Assembly: GCA_964448935.1 (NCBI GenBank)
Contig: CAYVBE010000043.1
Span: forward strand, 1-24,184
DNA from: CAYVBE01 sp964448935
Lineage (GTDB): Bacteria; Planctomycetota; Brocadiia; SM23-32
DNA: 24,184 nt
Direction of reading: 5' to 3'
Shown here one piece after another: positions 15,012-22,075 of this stretch (its first letter is position 1; each line of letters opens with the position of its first letter). A model generated the notes under the pieces. That model was not told the DNA's origin, made no database searches, and was given only the letters and a program-made list of their open reading frames with translations. Both the position numbers and the translations under genes were made by a program.

Positions 15012-16163
15012 CTACAGTGATGCCGAGATCCTGTCGTATTCGTCCAGCATGGCCATAAAGTTGTCGTATTTGGTGCCGTAGGCGACCGAGTGGCTGGGGC
15101 CCAGGATGAAGCCGGGCGCCTCGGCGCCCTTGTGCAGGGCCTCGCGGACGTTGGCCCGCACCTGCTCCATGGTGCCGCCCACCAGCAGTTCCGTGGCGAT
15201 GCCACCCCAGAAGACCATCCGGTCGCCGAATCGCTCGATCAGGTGGCTCAGTTCCATGCCCGCGTTGGTCTGCAGCGACTGATAGCCGTCTATTCCGGCT
15301 TCGATGAACATCTCCATGAACGGTCGGTTGTCGCCGCAGTTGTGGAGCAAGACGTGCGGGACGTGCTGCTTGATCTGTCCGACGCGCTCCTTGAGGAACG
15401 GCAGGCAGTCGCGGCGGAACTGTTCCGGCGAGATGAACGGTCCCGTGGTGCCGGCCATGTCCTGCTCCAGCAGAACGCCGTCCTGACCGGGGCGGATAGC
15501 ATGGTCATCCCTGAAGCTCTGTATCCGGACGGACCGCCGGTTGTAGGCGCGCACGACCTCGGGCTTCAGCGCATACATCATCAGCCCGGTCTCCTGGCCG
15601 CTGAGGAGGCTGAAAGCCGTGATGCCGCCGGCCTTCCCGATGATGTAGCGCTCCTTCCCCAGACGCTCCGCCACGTAGTCGCACGCCTCCCAGCGGGAGG
15701 GGGCTGGCGGCTCCAACTCGTCCTCGTCGGGCAGCGGGAACATGTCCTCGGTGAAATCGTCCACGTCCCGCTGCGTGGGGTCTTCGACACAGATGATCTC
15801 GTTGGAGAGTGTGGACGCCTTGAAGACACGGCCCTGCCTGTCCTCCCACAGGTCGTCCGCCACGCGGCGCGGCGGGTTGGGTTCGTAATCCGCCGGCGGC
15901 ACCACGTCGGCCTCTTTGAAGGTGATCAGGTCCACACAGTCTACCTTCTCGAAGAACTCGACGGTGTCGCGCTTGTAGCTCTCGACGACCTCGTCGCGGC
16001 GTCCTTCCCAGAAGGCAATCTGCCGTTCTATCTTGTTCCTTACGTAAGTGTTGCGGCCGATGACCTTTCCGATCGTGTCGCAGTCCACGACGTAGAAGCC
16101 CAGTGGAATCTGGTCCACCGGCCCTCCTTCGATAGCCGCCGCAACTCTCTGCTTGGAATTCAT
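15012..16163 (-). CDS. URO-D/MtaA-like methyltransferase family protein
   Basis: A 383-residue protein of the uroporphyrinogen decarboxylase superfamily. This superfamily contains haem-pathway HemE and also cobalamin-linked methyltransferases (MtaA/MtbA type). It carries HNCGDNR with His274 and Cys276, matching the HxCG zinc motif of the methyltransferase branch. The HemE-type N-terminal substrate-binding signature is missing. It also has ISPEQFRRDCLPFLKE and the C-terminal FILGPSHSVAYGTKYDNF, common in these proteins. The start is well supported: GGAGGAG ends 3 nt before the ATG, on a tight spacing. Only 17 nt separate it from the preceding sulfatase, so they are co-transcribed. A role in removing methyl groups from the sulfated substrate is a guess; no corrinoid protein is in the window. 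Confidence 0.82.
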   Translation of the reverse strand: MNSKQRVAAAIEGGPVDQIPLGFYVVDCDTIGKVIGRNTYVRNKIERQIAFWEGRRDEVVESYKRDTVEFFEKVDCVDLITFKEADVVPPADYEPNPPRRVADDLWEDRQGRVFKASTLSNEIICVEDPTQRDVDDFTEDMFPLPDEDELEPPAPSRWEACDYVAERLGKERYIIGKAGGITAFSLLSGQETGLMMYALKPEVVRAYNRRSVRIQSFRDDHAIRPGQDGVLLEQDMAGTTGPFISPEQFRRDCLPFLKERVGQIKQHVPHVLLHNCGDNRPFMEMFIEAGIDGYQSLQTNAGMELSHLIERFGDRMVFWGGIATELLVGGTMEQVRANVREALHKGAEAPGFILGPSHSVAYGTKYDNFMAMLDEYDRISASL

Positions 16164-16180
16164 TCACTCCTCCGCAGCAT

Positions 16181-17548
16181 TCACTCGACCACGTAGGACT
16201 CACCGTGTGGGTCTACTTCGTCCTGACGGGTAACCCGCGCTCCTTCCGGAGCGGGCACCTTCCCGTGCAGCAACGGGTCGTCCGTCTCCTCCATCCAGCG
16301 GTCCAGCCGGCCGCGCATGTGCTCCAGCGTTTCCGCATGGTCCGGGTCAGTGGCCAGGTTGTTCGTCTCATGGGGATCGAAGACCAGGTCGAACAGCGCC
16401 TCGCGGGGCGGTGCCTGCTGGGCCCATCCGTGTTCCATCCAGAGGTTCTTGCTGGGGCTGTTGTCGCAGTTGGGCGGAACGGGGCCGCTCCGGTCGTAGT
16501 AGCGCCGGATGTATTTCCAGCGCCGGGTGCGCACGCAGCGCATCGGCTCGTAGGCGGCGTGGTAGTTGACCTCGGCGAACACCTCCTCCCGGACCGCGTC
16601 CGCCTTGCCCCGCAGCATCGGCGCGAACGAGACACCCTGCAGCCAGTCCGGCGGCTCGATCCCCAGCAGCTCGCAGAGCGTGGGGAAGACGTCCACGTGG
16701 CTCACCATGCCGTCCAGGCACTCTCCTGCGGGCACGCCCGGGCCCCGCATGATAAGGAAGACGCCGATGCCGGAGTCCTCCAGGTTGCACTTCATCCGGG
16801 GAAAGGCGATGCCGTGGTCCGTCGTGCAAAGGACCAGTGTGTTCTGTGCCAGGCCGTGCTCCTCCAGTGCGTCCAGCACGGCGCCCATCTTGCGGTCCTG
16901 GTCCCGCAGAGCCGTGTTGTAGGCCGCCATGTCACGGCGGGTCTCCGGGGTGTCCGGGATGGGGTCCGGTGGGCGGACGTAGCGTGGGTCGGTCAGCGGG
17001 TCGTCACAAGCCGGCTCGGGGAAGTTGCGGTGCACGTCCCCGAAACCGACGGACAGGAAGAACGGCTCCGGCGCATCGCTCAGGAACCGGCGCGTTTCCT
17101 CCACCGGGTCTTTCTGGTCTGGAAAGACGGGATCGAATATCTGGTCGTAGCCGATGATCTGCTGGTCTTCCTTCTTGACCACGTGCTGGGCGCCGGCCGA
17201 GGAAAGGGCGCAGTGGTAGCCATGCGCCTTGAGCGTGCCGACGATATGATGGCCGTAATCGTTGAGCCGGAATCCCCGGTGAGCCAGGCCCACCATGCCG
17301 TTGCAGTGCGGCCAGCGTCCGGTCAGAAGCGAAGCCCGGCTGGGCGAGCAGGTGGGATTGGCGCAGAACGCCTGCCGAAACAGCGACCCCTCCTCCGCCA
17401 GCCGCTGCAGCCCCGGCGTCGGCACGGCATGGCCGTAAGGGCGGATGTAACGTCCGGTATCGTGCGAGTGCAGGTAAAGCACGTTGGGGCGGGCTATGGC
17501 CGTCTCCTGTAAGTATGGTATCAAATGCAGGCAGGCAGCGTACCCCAT
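16181..17548 (-). CDS. S1-type sulfatase B (CSPSR motif), start uncertain
   Basis: Sulfatase of up to 455 residues, first gene of the - strand run. The maturation motif is CSPSR at residues 67-71 of the longest frame, in NPTCSPSRASLLTGR. It also has SHDTGRYIRPYG near the N-terminus, TTDHGIAFPRMKC for the metal site, HVDVFPTLCELLG, and a C-terminal FDPHETNNLA. No signal peptide is visible. The boundary given is the most upstream ATG (17548), which has no ribosome binding site. Family similarity begins 17 residues later at ARPNVLYLHSHD. The codon just before it is ATA at 17497-17495, preceded by AGGAG with 6-nt spacing, so the true start may be 17497 with a non-standard AUA codon. The substrate is unknown. 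Confidence 0.88.
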   Translation of the reverse strand: MGYAACLHLIPYLQETAIARPNVLYLHSHDTGRYIRPYGHAVPTPGLQRLAEEGSLFRQAFCANPTCSPSRASLLTGRWPHCNGMVGLAHRGFRLNDYGHHIVGTLKAHGYHCALSSAGAQHVVKKEDQQIIGYDQIFDPVFPDQKDPVEETRRFLSDAPEPFFLSVGFGDVHRNFPEPACDDPLTDPRYVRPPDPIPDTPETRRDMAAYNTALRDQDRKMGAVLDALEEHGLAQNTLVLCTTDHGIAFPRMKCNLEDSGIGVFLIMRGPGVPAGECLDGMVSHVDVFPTLCELLGIEPPDWLQGVSFAPMLRGKADAVREEVFAEVNYHAAYEPMRCVRTRRWKYIRRYYDRSGPVPPNCDNSPSKNLWMEHGWAQQAPPREALFDLVFDPHETNNLATDPDHAETLEHMRGRLDRWMEETDDPLLHGKVPAPEGARVTRQDEVDPHGESYVVE

Positions 17549-17565
17549 GCACCGCGAAGCTGCAA
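17537..17565 (-). promoter_or_regulatory. Weak candidate promoter for the - strand sulfatase run
   Basis: On the - strand, TTGCAG (complement of 17560-17565) and TACGCT (complement of 17537-17542) are 17 nt apart. The -10 match is poor. If used, transcription would start near 17530, downstream of the ATG at 17548, which would favour an initiation codon closer to 17497. Confidence 0.25.
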
Positions 17566-17576
17566 GGAGCCCTGCC

Positions 17577-17588
17577 CGTTTGCAAACG
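17577..17588. promoter_or_regulatory. 12-bp perfect palindrome, candidate operator
   Basis: CGTTTGCAAACG equals its own reverse complement. It lies between the divergent sulfatase genes and covers the -35 element of the candidate rightward promoter (17580-17585). Its size and symmetry suit a dimeric repressor site; the cognate regulator is not identifiable. Confidence 0.45.
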
Positions 17589-17608
17589 CGACGAGACTCC
17601 AGTAGAAG
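17580..17608 (+). promoter_or_regulatory. Candidate promoter for sulfatase C
   Basis: TTGCAA (17580-17585) and TAGAAG (17603-17608) are separated by 17 nt, each matching four of six consensus bases. Predicted transcription start near 17615, leaving a leader of about 47 nt with GGAG 7 nt before the ATG. Both elements are overlapped by palindromes. Confidence 0.35.
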
Positions 17609-17622
17609 AACAGGACTGTTCT
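17607..17622. promoter_or_regulatory. 16-bp inverted repeat, candidate operator
   Basis: AGAACAG (17607-17613), spacer GA, CTGTTCT (17616-17622): seven-base arms with perfect complementarity. It overlaps the end of the candidate -10 element and the predicted start point, a classic repressor position. It contains GAAC-N6-GTTC, which differs in spacing from the Gram-positive LexA box (N4). Confidence 0.45.
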
Positions 17623-17661
17623 CATCAAGTGCGTGAACACGAGCATCTGAGGAGTCCGGCT

Positions 17662-19257
17662 ATGCCACCGAACGTTGTTGTGATCGTTGCGGACGATACG
17701 ACGCCGAGCTACCACACCTGCTACGGCGGGCCGACGCCCACGCCGAACATTGACACCATTGCGCGCGAGGGGGTGCGGTTCGACCGGGGCTACTGCTGCT
17801 CCTCCCTCTGCTGCCCCAGCCGGTGGAACCTGTTCACCGGTCAGTACACCGGCCGCAGCCGGTGGGTCTACGAGGACGTGCCGGAGGATGAGCCGTACCT
17901 GGTTTCCCAGAACGGTATGCTGGACCCGGAGACGCCGACGCTGGGCAAGGCCCTGCGGGAGGCCGGCTACTTCACCGGGCACATCGGCAAGTGGCATTCC
18001 CGCTTCAATACCGAGGACTTTGAGTTCGAAGAGCCCATTATGGTTGGCGGCGACCCCGACGATCCGGACGTGGACGCCGAGATACGGCGCCGGCAGGCAA
18101 ACGCACAGGAAGTCGTGCGGCGCTGCGCCGGCTTCGAATACGCCGACTGCGTCCAATGGGGCAATCTGGGCGCCGCGAATGACCCACGCCTCTTCGCGCA
18201 CAACCCCATGTGGATGACCGACGGGGCGCTGGAGTTTCTGAACCTTGCCGCGGAGGACGGGCGCCCGTTCTACCTGCACCTGGCCAACAGCGTACCGCAT
18301 TCGCCGAATTGCCTGGAATCCCTCGGTCAGGACCATCGCTACACCTGGGGCGGCAAGCTGGACGAGCCGCCGTCCAGCCACCCGCCGGACGAGACCGTGA
18401 CGGTGCGGATGCGCCGGGCCGGCCTGCAGACGGAGGGACCGATCGCGGGCGTCAACGCCGGTATCGTCATGCTCGACGATCAGGTAGGCGCGGTGCTGCG
18501 AAAGCTGGACAAGCTGGGTCTTGCGGAGGACACCGTCATCATCTACACCGCCGACCACGGTGTCCCCGGCAAGGGCTCGGCGCACATGACGGGCCAGCAC
18601 CTGCCGTTCGTCATGCGCTGGCCGGGCGGCCTGCCGGCGGGGCAGGCGGTGCGCGAGGTGTTCTCCTGGGTGGATATGGTGCCGACGCTCTGCGAGGCGT
18701 GCGGGGTCCGGATGCCGGAGGAGCACACCGTGGACGGCGTCAGCGTGCTGGGCGCGCTGCGGGGAGAGGCCGAATGGCCCCGCCGGGTCGCCTACCACGA
18801 GATGGGCTGGTCGCGATCGGTCATCAAGGGCCGCTACCACTACATCGCCACGCGCTATCCCGGGAGCGCCGTCGAGGCCATGAAGGCCGGCGACGGGGGT
18901 GTGAAGCCGGGCTTAGGGCTGATGTTCGACCGGCTGAATGCGCCCTTCATCCCGGACTACTTCGAGCCCGAGCAGCTCTACGACCTGAGCACGGACCCCT
19001 TCGAGCGGGTGAACCTGGTGGACGATCCGACCCGCGCGGACGTTCTGGCGGACCTGAGGGAGGAACTGTGGTCCATCGCCGAGACGATGCCCCGCCCGTT
19101 CCCCCGAGAACCCCATCCGTTCCGGGGCACCGACCATTACCGGGAGCTGCTGGCCCGCCGCCGGGCGGAGATGGCGGCCATCGAGCATTACCCGCCCGAC
19201 AGCGACGTGCCGCGCATCTGGTTCGCCAACCTGCACGACCCCGGCGTAGAGGAGTAG
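17662..19257 (+). CDS. S1-type sulfatase C (CCPSR motif)
   Basis: A 531-residue sulfatase. MPPNVVVIVADDTTPSY opens the protein with the metal-binding Asp pair at 11-12. The maturation motif is CCPSR (Cys50 the expected formylglycine), in SSLCCPSRWNLFTGQY. GYFTGHIGKWHSRF gives the conserved GKW/H region and IIYTADHGVPGKG the second metal region. The C-terminal FEPEQLYDLSTDPFERVNL is the usual subdomain text. No signal peptide is present with this start. The ATG at 17662 is preferred because GGAG precedes it by 7 nt and the family begins there; a 49-codon upstream extension has no family sequence and crosses the palindromic promoter region. Three bases separate it from the next sulfatase, so the two form an operon. 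Confidence 0.9.
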   Translation: MPPNVVVIVADDTTPSYHTCYGGPTPTPNIDTIAREGVRFDRGYCCSSLCCPSRWNLFTGQYTGRSRWVYEDVPEDEPYLVSQNGMLDPETPTLGKALREAGYFTGHIGKWHSRFNTEDFEFEEPIMVGGDPDDPDVDAEIRRRQANAQEVVRRCAGFEYADCVQWGNLGAANDPRLFAHNPMWMTDGALEFLNLAAEDGRPFYLHLANSVPHSPNCLESLGQDHRYTWGGKLDEPPSSHPPDETVTVRMRRAGLQTEGPIAGVNAGIVMLDDQVGAVLRKLDKLGLAEDTVIIYTADHGVPGKGSAHMTGQHLPFVMRWPGGLPAGQAVREVFSWVDMVPTLCEACGVRMPEEHTVDGVSVLGALRGEAEWPRRVAYHEMGWSRSVIKGRYHYIATRYPGSAVEAMKAGDGGVKPGLGLMFDRLNAPFIPDYFEPEQLYDLSTDPFERVNLVDDPTRADVLADLREELWSIAETMPRPFPREPHPFRGTDHYRELLARRRAEMAAIEHYPPDSDVPRIWFANLHDPGVEE

Positions 19258-19260
19258 GAC

Positions 19261-20862
19261 ATGGGGCGAAACATTGCCGGAGACGTATCGCGCAGGAGCT
19301 TTCTGAAGGTTGCGGGCTCGACGTGTGCCGCCCTGGGGGCCGCCGGACCGCTTGCAGAACTTTCATCGGAACAGGAGACGCCGGAGATGAACCGACCGAA
19401 CATCGTCCTCATTCTGGCAGACGACCTGGGATGGGCCGACATCGGGTGCTACGGCAGCGAGGTGCGCACCCCCAACATAGACGGTCTGGCGCGGGACGGC
19501 GTCAGCTTCACCCAGTTCTACAACACCAGCAAGTGCTTCCCCTCGCGCGCGTGCCTGCTCACCGGCGTCTATGCCCAGCAGTGCGGCATGGGCCGCGGCC
19601 ACGGCGACATAAAGAACGCCGTCACGCTGGGCGAGGTGCTGCGCACCGCCGGCTACCGGACGCTGTGGTCCGGCAAGCACCACGGCACCGAGAACCCCTA
19701 CCATCGCGGCTTCGACCGCTACTACGGCCTGCGCGACGGCGCGTGCAACTACTTCAACCCCGGCCTGCAGCGCGAGGGGGAACCCAGGCCGGCCCAGAAA
19801 CGATACGGCAAACGCACCTGGTGCATAGACGGCGAGACGTTATGCCCTTACACCCCGGAGGAGCGCGATTTCTACACCACCGATTACTTCACCAGGTACG
19901 CCGTGGACTGGCTTGAGGAGGGCAAGGACGACGACCGCCCGTTCTTCCTCTACCTGGCCTACAACGCACCCCACGACCCCATGCAGGCGTGGCCGGAGGA
20001 CATTGCGCGGTACGAGGGCATGTACGACATCGGCTACGGCGCCATCCGGCGGGCGCGCTACGCCCGGCAGCTCGAACGGGGGCTGGTGGACCGGAAGACC
20101 GCACCCCTCAGCGAACGCGAGCACCCGGAGTGGAACAGCCTGAGCCGGGAGGAGCAGCGCGACCAGGCCAGGCGCATGGAGGTCTATGCCGCCATGATAG
20201 ACCGCATGGACCAGGGAATCGGCAAGGTGCTGCGGAAGCTGCGCGAACTCGGCGAGGAGGAGAACACGCTGGTGCTGTTCTGCTCCGACAACGGGGCCAG
20301 CGCGGAGAGCGTCGAAGTCGGCGATGCGCCGATCGGCACCATGGGCCGCTGGTCGTCGCTGCAGCAGCGCTGGGCCAACGTGGCCAACACCCCGCTGCGC
20401 AAGTACAAGAACTGGAGCCACGAGGGCGGCGTCTGCACCCCGCTGGTTGCGCGGTGGCCGGCGCGCATCGCGGAAGGCGGCCGCATCAGCCACTGGGCGG
20501 GGCACTTCATTGACTTTATGGCCACATTCGTTGACATCACCGGTGCCGAGTATCCCGAGCGCTTCAACGGCCAGGACATCGTGCCGATGCAGGGGACGAG
20601 CTTCCTGCCCGTGCTGGAGGGCGGGGACGGTGCAGACGGTCGGACTGTGTTCTGGCAGTGGGGAACCGGCCGGGCCGTGCGGCGGGACGGCTGGAAGCTG
20701 GTCAGCAAGCGCGGCCCGTGGGAACTCTACAACATGGACGAGGACCGCACCGAGACCAACGACCTCGCCGACGACCGGCCGGACCTGGTCAAGGAACTGT
20801 CCACCGCCTGGGAGGGGTGGTTCACCGACTGCTACGGCGGCAACCCGCCGGAGTTCGGGTGA
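19261..20862 (+). CDS. Tat-exported S1-type sulfatase D (CFPSR motif)
   Basis: A 533-residue sulfatase with a twin-arginine signal: SRRSFLKVAG at 10-19 followed by a hydrophobic Ala-rich stretch to about residue 32. It is the only sulfatase in the window with a visible export signal and would be folded before export to the periplasm. ADDLGWADIGCYG (Asp54-Asp55), CFPSR at Cys92 and LVLFCSDNGAS give the active-site framework. The text resembles arylsulfatase A-like bacterial enzymes, with NWSHEGGVCTPLVARWP and WELYNMDEDRTETNDLA. The start at 19261 has GAGGAG upstream and lies 3 bases after sulfatase C. A second ATG at 19387 (Met43), also with AGGAG upstream, coincides exactly with where cytoplasmic sulfatases begin. 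Substrate unknown. Confidence 0.92.
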   Translation: MGRNIAGDVSRRSFLKVAGSTCAALGAAGPLAELSSEQETPEMNRPNIVLILADDLGWADIGCYGSEVRTPNIDGLARDGVSFTQFYNTSKCFPSRACLLTGVYAQQCGMGRGHGDIKNAVTLGEVLRTAGYRTLWSGKHHGTENPYHRGFDRYYGLRDGACNYFNPGLQREGEPRPAQKRYGKRTWCIDGETLCPYTPEERDFYTTDYFTRYAVDWLEEGKDDDRPFFLYLAYNAPHDPMQAWPEDIARYEGMYDIGYGAIRRARYARQLERGLVDRKTAPLSEREHPEWNSLSREEQRDQARRMEVYAAMIDRMDQGIGKVLRKLRELGEEENTLVLFCSDNGASAESVEVGDAPIGTMGRWSSLQQRWANVANTPLRKYKNWSHEGGVCTPLVARWPARIAEGGRISHWAGHFIDFMATFVDITGAEYPERFNGQDIVPMQGTSFLPVLEGGDGADGRTVFWQWGTGRAVRRDGWKLVSKRGPWELYNMDEDRTETNDLADDRPDLVKELSTAWEGWFTDCYGGNPPEFG

Positions 20863-20888
20863 GGGCACTGCGGCCGCCCGCGCGCGCC

Positions 20889-20930
20889 GTCATTGCGAGC
20901 CCGCGCCGTTCGCGGGCGCGGCAATCTCGT
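20889..20930. repeat. REP-like palindromic element
   Basis: GTCATTGCGAG at the left and GGCAATCTCGT at the right flank a perfect CCCGCG/CGCGGG stem (20900-20905 and 20911-20916, 5-nt loop). ATTGC (20892-20896) and GCAAT (20921-20925) form the outer arm. Elements with these GTCATTGCGAG...GCAATCTC ends are a recognised type of short intergenic palindrome in many bacterial genomes; that similarity is from memory, not a search. It lies just after the sulfatase D gene. Confidence 0.5.
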
Positions 20931-20956
20931 CGTTTCCGTGCCGTCCACCGCAGAAC

Positions 20957-21019
20957 GACCGGCCATGACGGAGCGTGGCCCTCCAGACCGCTTTCGCGCG
21001 GGAACCGCCCGCAGGAAAC
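20957..21019 (+). repeat. 63-nt dispersed repeat, copy 2
   Basis: Second copy of the element at 14945-15007, same orientation, ungapped, 12 mismatches counted by eye. Its core hairpin is GGCCATG (20961-20967), ACGGAG loop, CGTGGCC (20974-20980), with one G-T wobble. The last base falls on the stop codon of the - strand AraC-type gene. Together with the REP-like element it fills the 156-nt gap after sulfatase D. Confidence 0.7.
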
Positions 21020-21861
21020 TACACATCAACCGCGTGCCGTGCGCGCCATTCGCCGGGGGTGCAGCCGGCCAGCTCGCGGAAGCGGCGGTAGAAGTACTTC
21101 TCGTGCCCGTAGCCGCAGGAGTGGGCCACCGCACTGATCTTCAGGTCGGTGGTGGTCAGAAGCTGCTTCGCCCGCTCCAGCCGCATCGTCTGGATGTAGT
21201 CCACGGGCGTAAGGCCCGCCTCCTGCCGGAAGGCCGCCAGCAGGGCCTGACGGCTTACGTTCAGCCGCTCCGCCAGGCCGCTCACGTTGATACCCGTATC
21301 CAGCAGGGACTCCACCAGCGCTTTTGCCTCCTCCACCAGATGTGCCCGCGGGCTCCGCCGTGAGGCCGCGGGTCCCGGCCCCCGGCAGGCGGCCACCAGC
21401 TCGTAGAGCAGCGATAGTGCCTCGTAAGGGTCCCGGTTTTCCTGCTGACTGTAGCAGCGGAACAGATCGCGAAAGCAGCGGATGGCGCGCTCCGGGTCCC
21501 CGGGGCGGCGCACACGGTCCGCCGGCGCGTAGCCCATGTCGCGCGCCATCTCCTCGGCTCCCTCCCCGTCCAGGCGCGTCCAGTAGAAACGCCAGGGGTC
21601 GTCCGGATCCTCCCGGAAGCTGTGCGCCATGCCGGGCCACAGGCAGAACATATCCCCCGGTCCGACCTCGACGACCCCGTGCGAGGAGTCGAAGGTGCCG
21701 TGCCCGCGCGTGACGAGATGGGGGTGGAACCCCGCCGACACACTGGTGCGGCTGGAGTTGCCGTATCCGGTGAGTTCGCCCACCACGGCGCACCACACCG
21801 GCGCTCCGGACAGGGGAGCGGGCCTGGGCCACGGGTGGATGGTCAGTTCCTCGTCGGGCAT
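21019..21861 (-). CDS. AraC-family transcriptional regulator
   Basis: A 280-residue one-component regulator. The N-terminal half is an AraC-type cupin sensor: AGFHPHLVTRGHGTFDS, then VEVGPGDMFCLWPGMAHSF, the usual jelly-roll metal/sugar-binding pattern. The C-terminal 95 residues hold two helix-turn-helix motifs, NVSGLAERLNVSRQALLAAF and KISAVAHSCGYGHEKYFYRR, ending in GCTPGEWRARH. In this architecture the cupin senses a small ligand, commonly a sugar. It is transcribed away from sulfatase E across a 214-nt gap and is the only regulator in the window, so it probably controls that sulfatase and the downstream glycyl radical enzyme. I see no strong ribosome binding site. The 3' end overlaps the 63-nt repeat. 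Confidence 0.93.
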   Translation of the reverse strand: MPDEELTIHPWPRPAPLSGAPVWCAVVGELTGYGNSSRTSVSAGFHPHLVTRGHGTFDSSHGVVEVGPGDMFCLWPGMAHSFREDPDDPWRFYWTRLDGEGAEEMARDMGYAPADRVRRPGDPERAIRCFRDLFRCYSQQENRDPYEALSLLYELVAACRGPGPAASRRSPRAHLVEEAKALVESLLDTGINVSGLAERLNVSRQALLAAFRQEAGLTPVDYIQTMRLERAKQLLTTTDLKISAVAHSCGYGHEKYFYRRFRELAGCTPGEWRARHAVDV

Positions 21862-21902
21862 GTCAAAAGGTTACCATAAAAGGTCAGAAGCTAACCCCAA
21901 CG

Positions 21903-21943
21903 GGCTTGTTCAAGCCGGTGGTATTGTCTATCCTAGAGTAGAC
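21903..21943 (+). promoter_or_regulatory. Candidate promoter with two dyads for sulfatase E
   Basis: TTGTTC (21906-21911) and TATCCT (21929-21934) are separated by exactly 17 nt. The -35 element sits in the near-palindrome GGCTTG-TT-CAAGCC (21903-21916), and the -10 in GTCTA-N8-TAGAC (21926-21943). The predicted start near 21941 would give a leader of about 135 nt. The divergent position suggests control by the adjacent AraC-type protein, although AraC sites are more often direct repeats. Confidence 0.4.
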
Positions 21944-21974
21944 GCGGATACGGCTTATGTCAAATAGCGACTTG

Positions 21975-22027
21975 CCGCAGCGGGGGTGCCCCGCCGGGAC
22001 CGGCTGCGGGCCTGAGACGCCTGTCTC
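21975..22027 (+). other. Structured leader of the sulfatase E transcript
   Basis: CCGCAGC (21975-21981) pairs with GCTGCGG (22003-22009), enclosing an inner GGGG/CCCC hairpin (21982-21985 and 21989-21992). A second hairpin, GAGAC (22014-22018) with GTCTC (22023-22027), follows. A third weak dyad, ATGTC/GACAT, lies at 22044-22057. No T-run follows and I recognise no known riboswitch class. Confidence 0.35.
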
Positions 22028-22075
22028 CGGGTGGGTTTGTGTCATGTCCTCTGACATCAAGGCATCGAACGGACG

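Noticed and set aside
12029..17512. Series of long + strand frames (12029-13579, 13583-15058, 15090-16196, 16205-17512)
   Set aside because: Each lies opposite a well-supported - strand gene and the translations show no domains or ribosome binding sites. They are codon-bias artefacts.
18210..19916. 568-codon + strand frame overlapping sulfatases C and D
   Set aside because: Out of frame with two genes bearing intact catalytic motifs. The Gly/Arg/Pro-rich translation is typical of a shadow frame.
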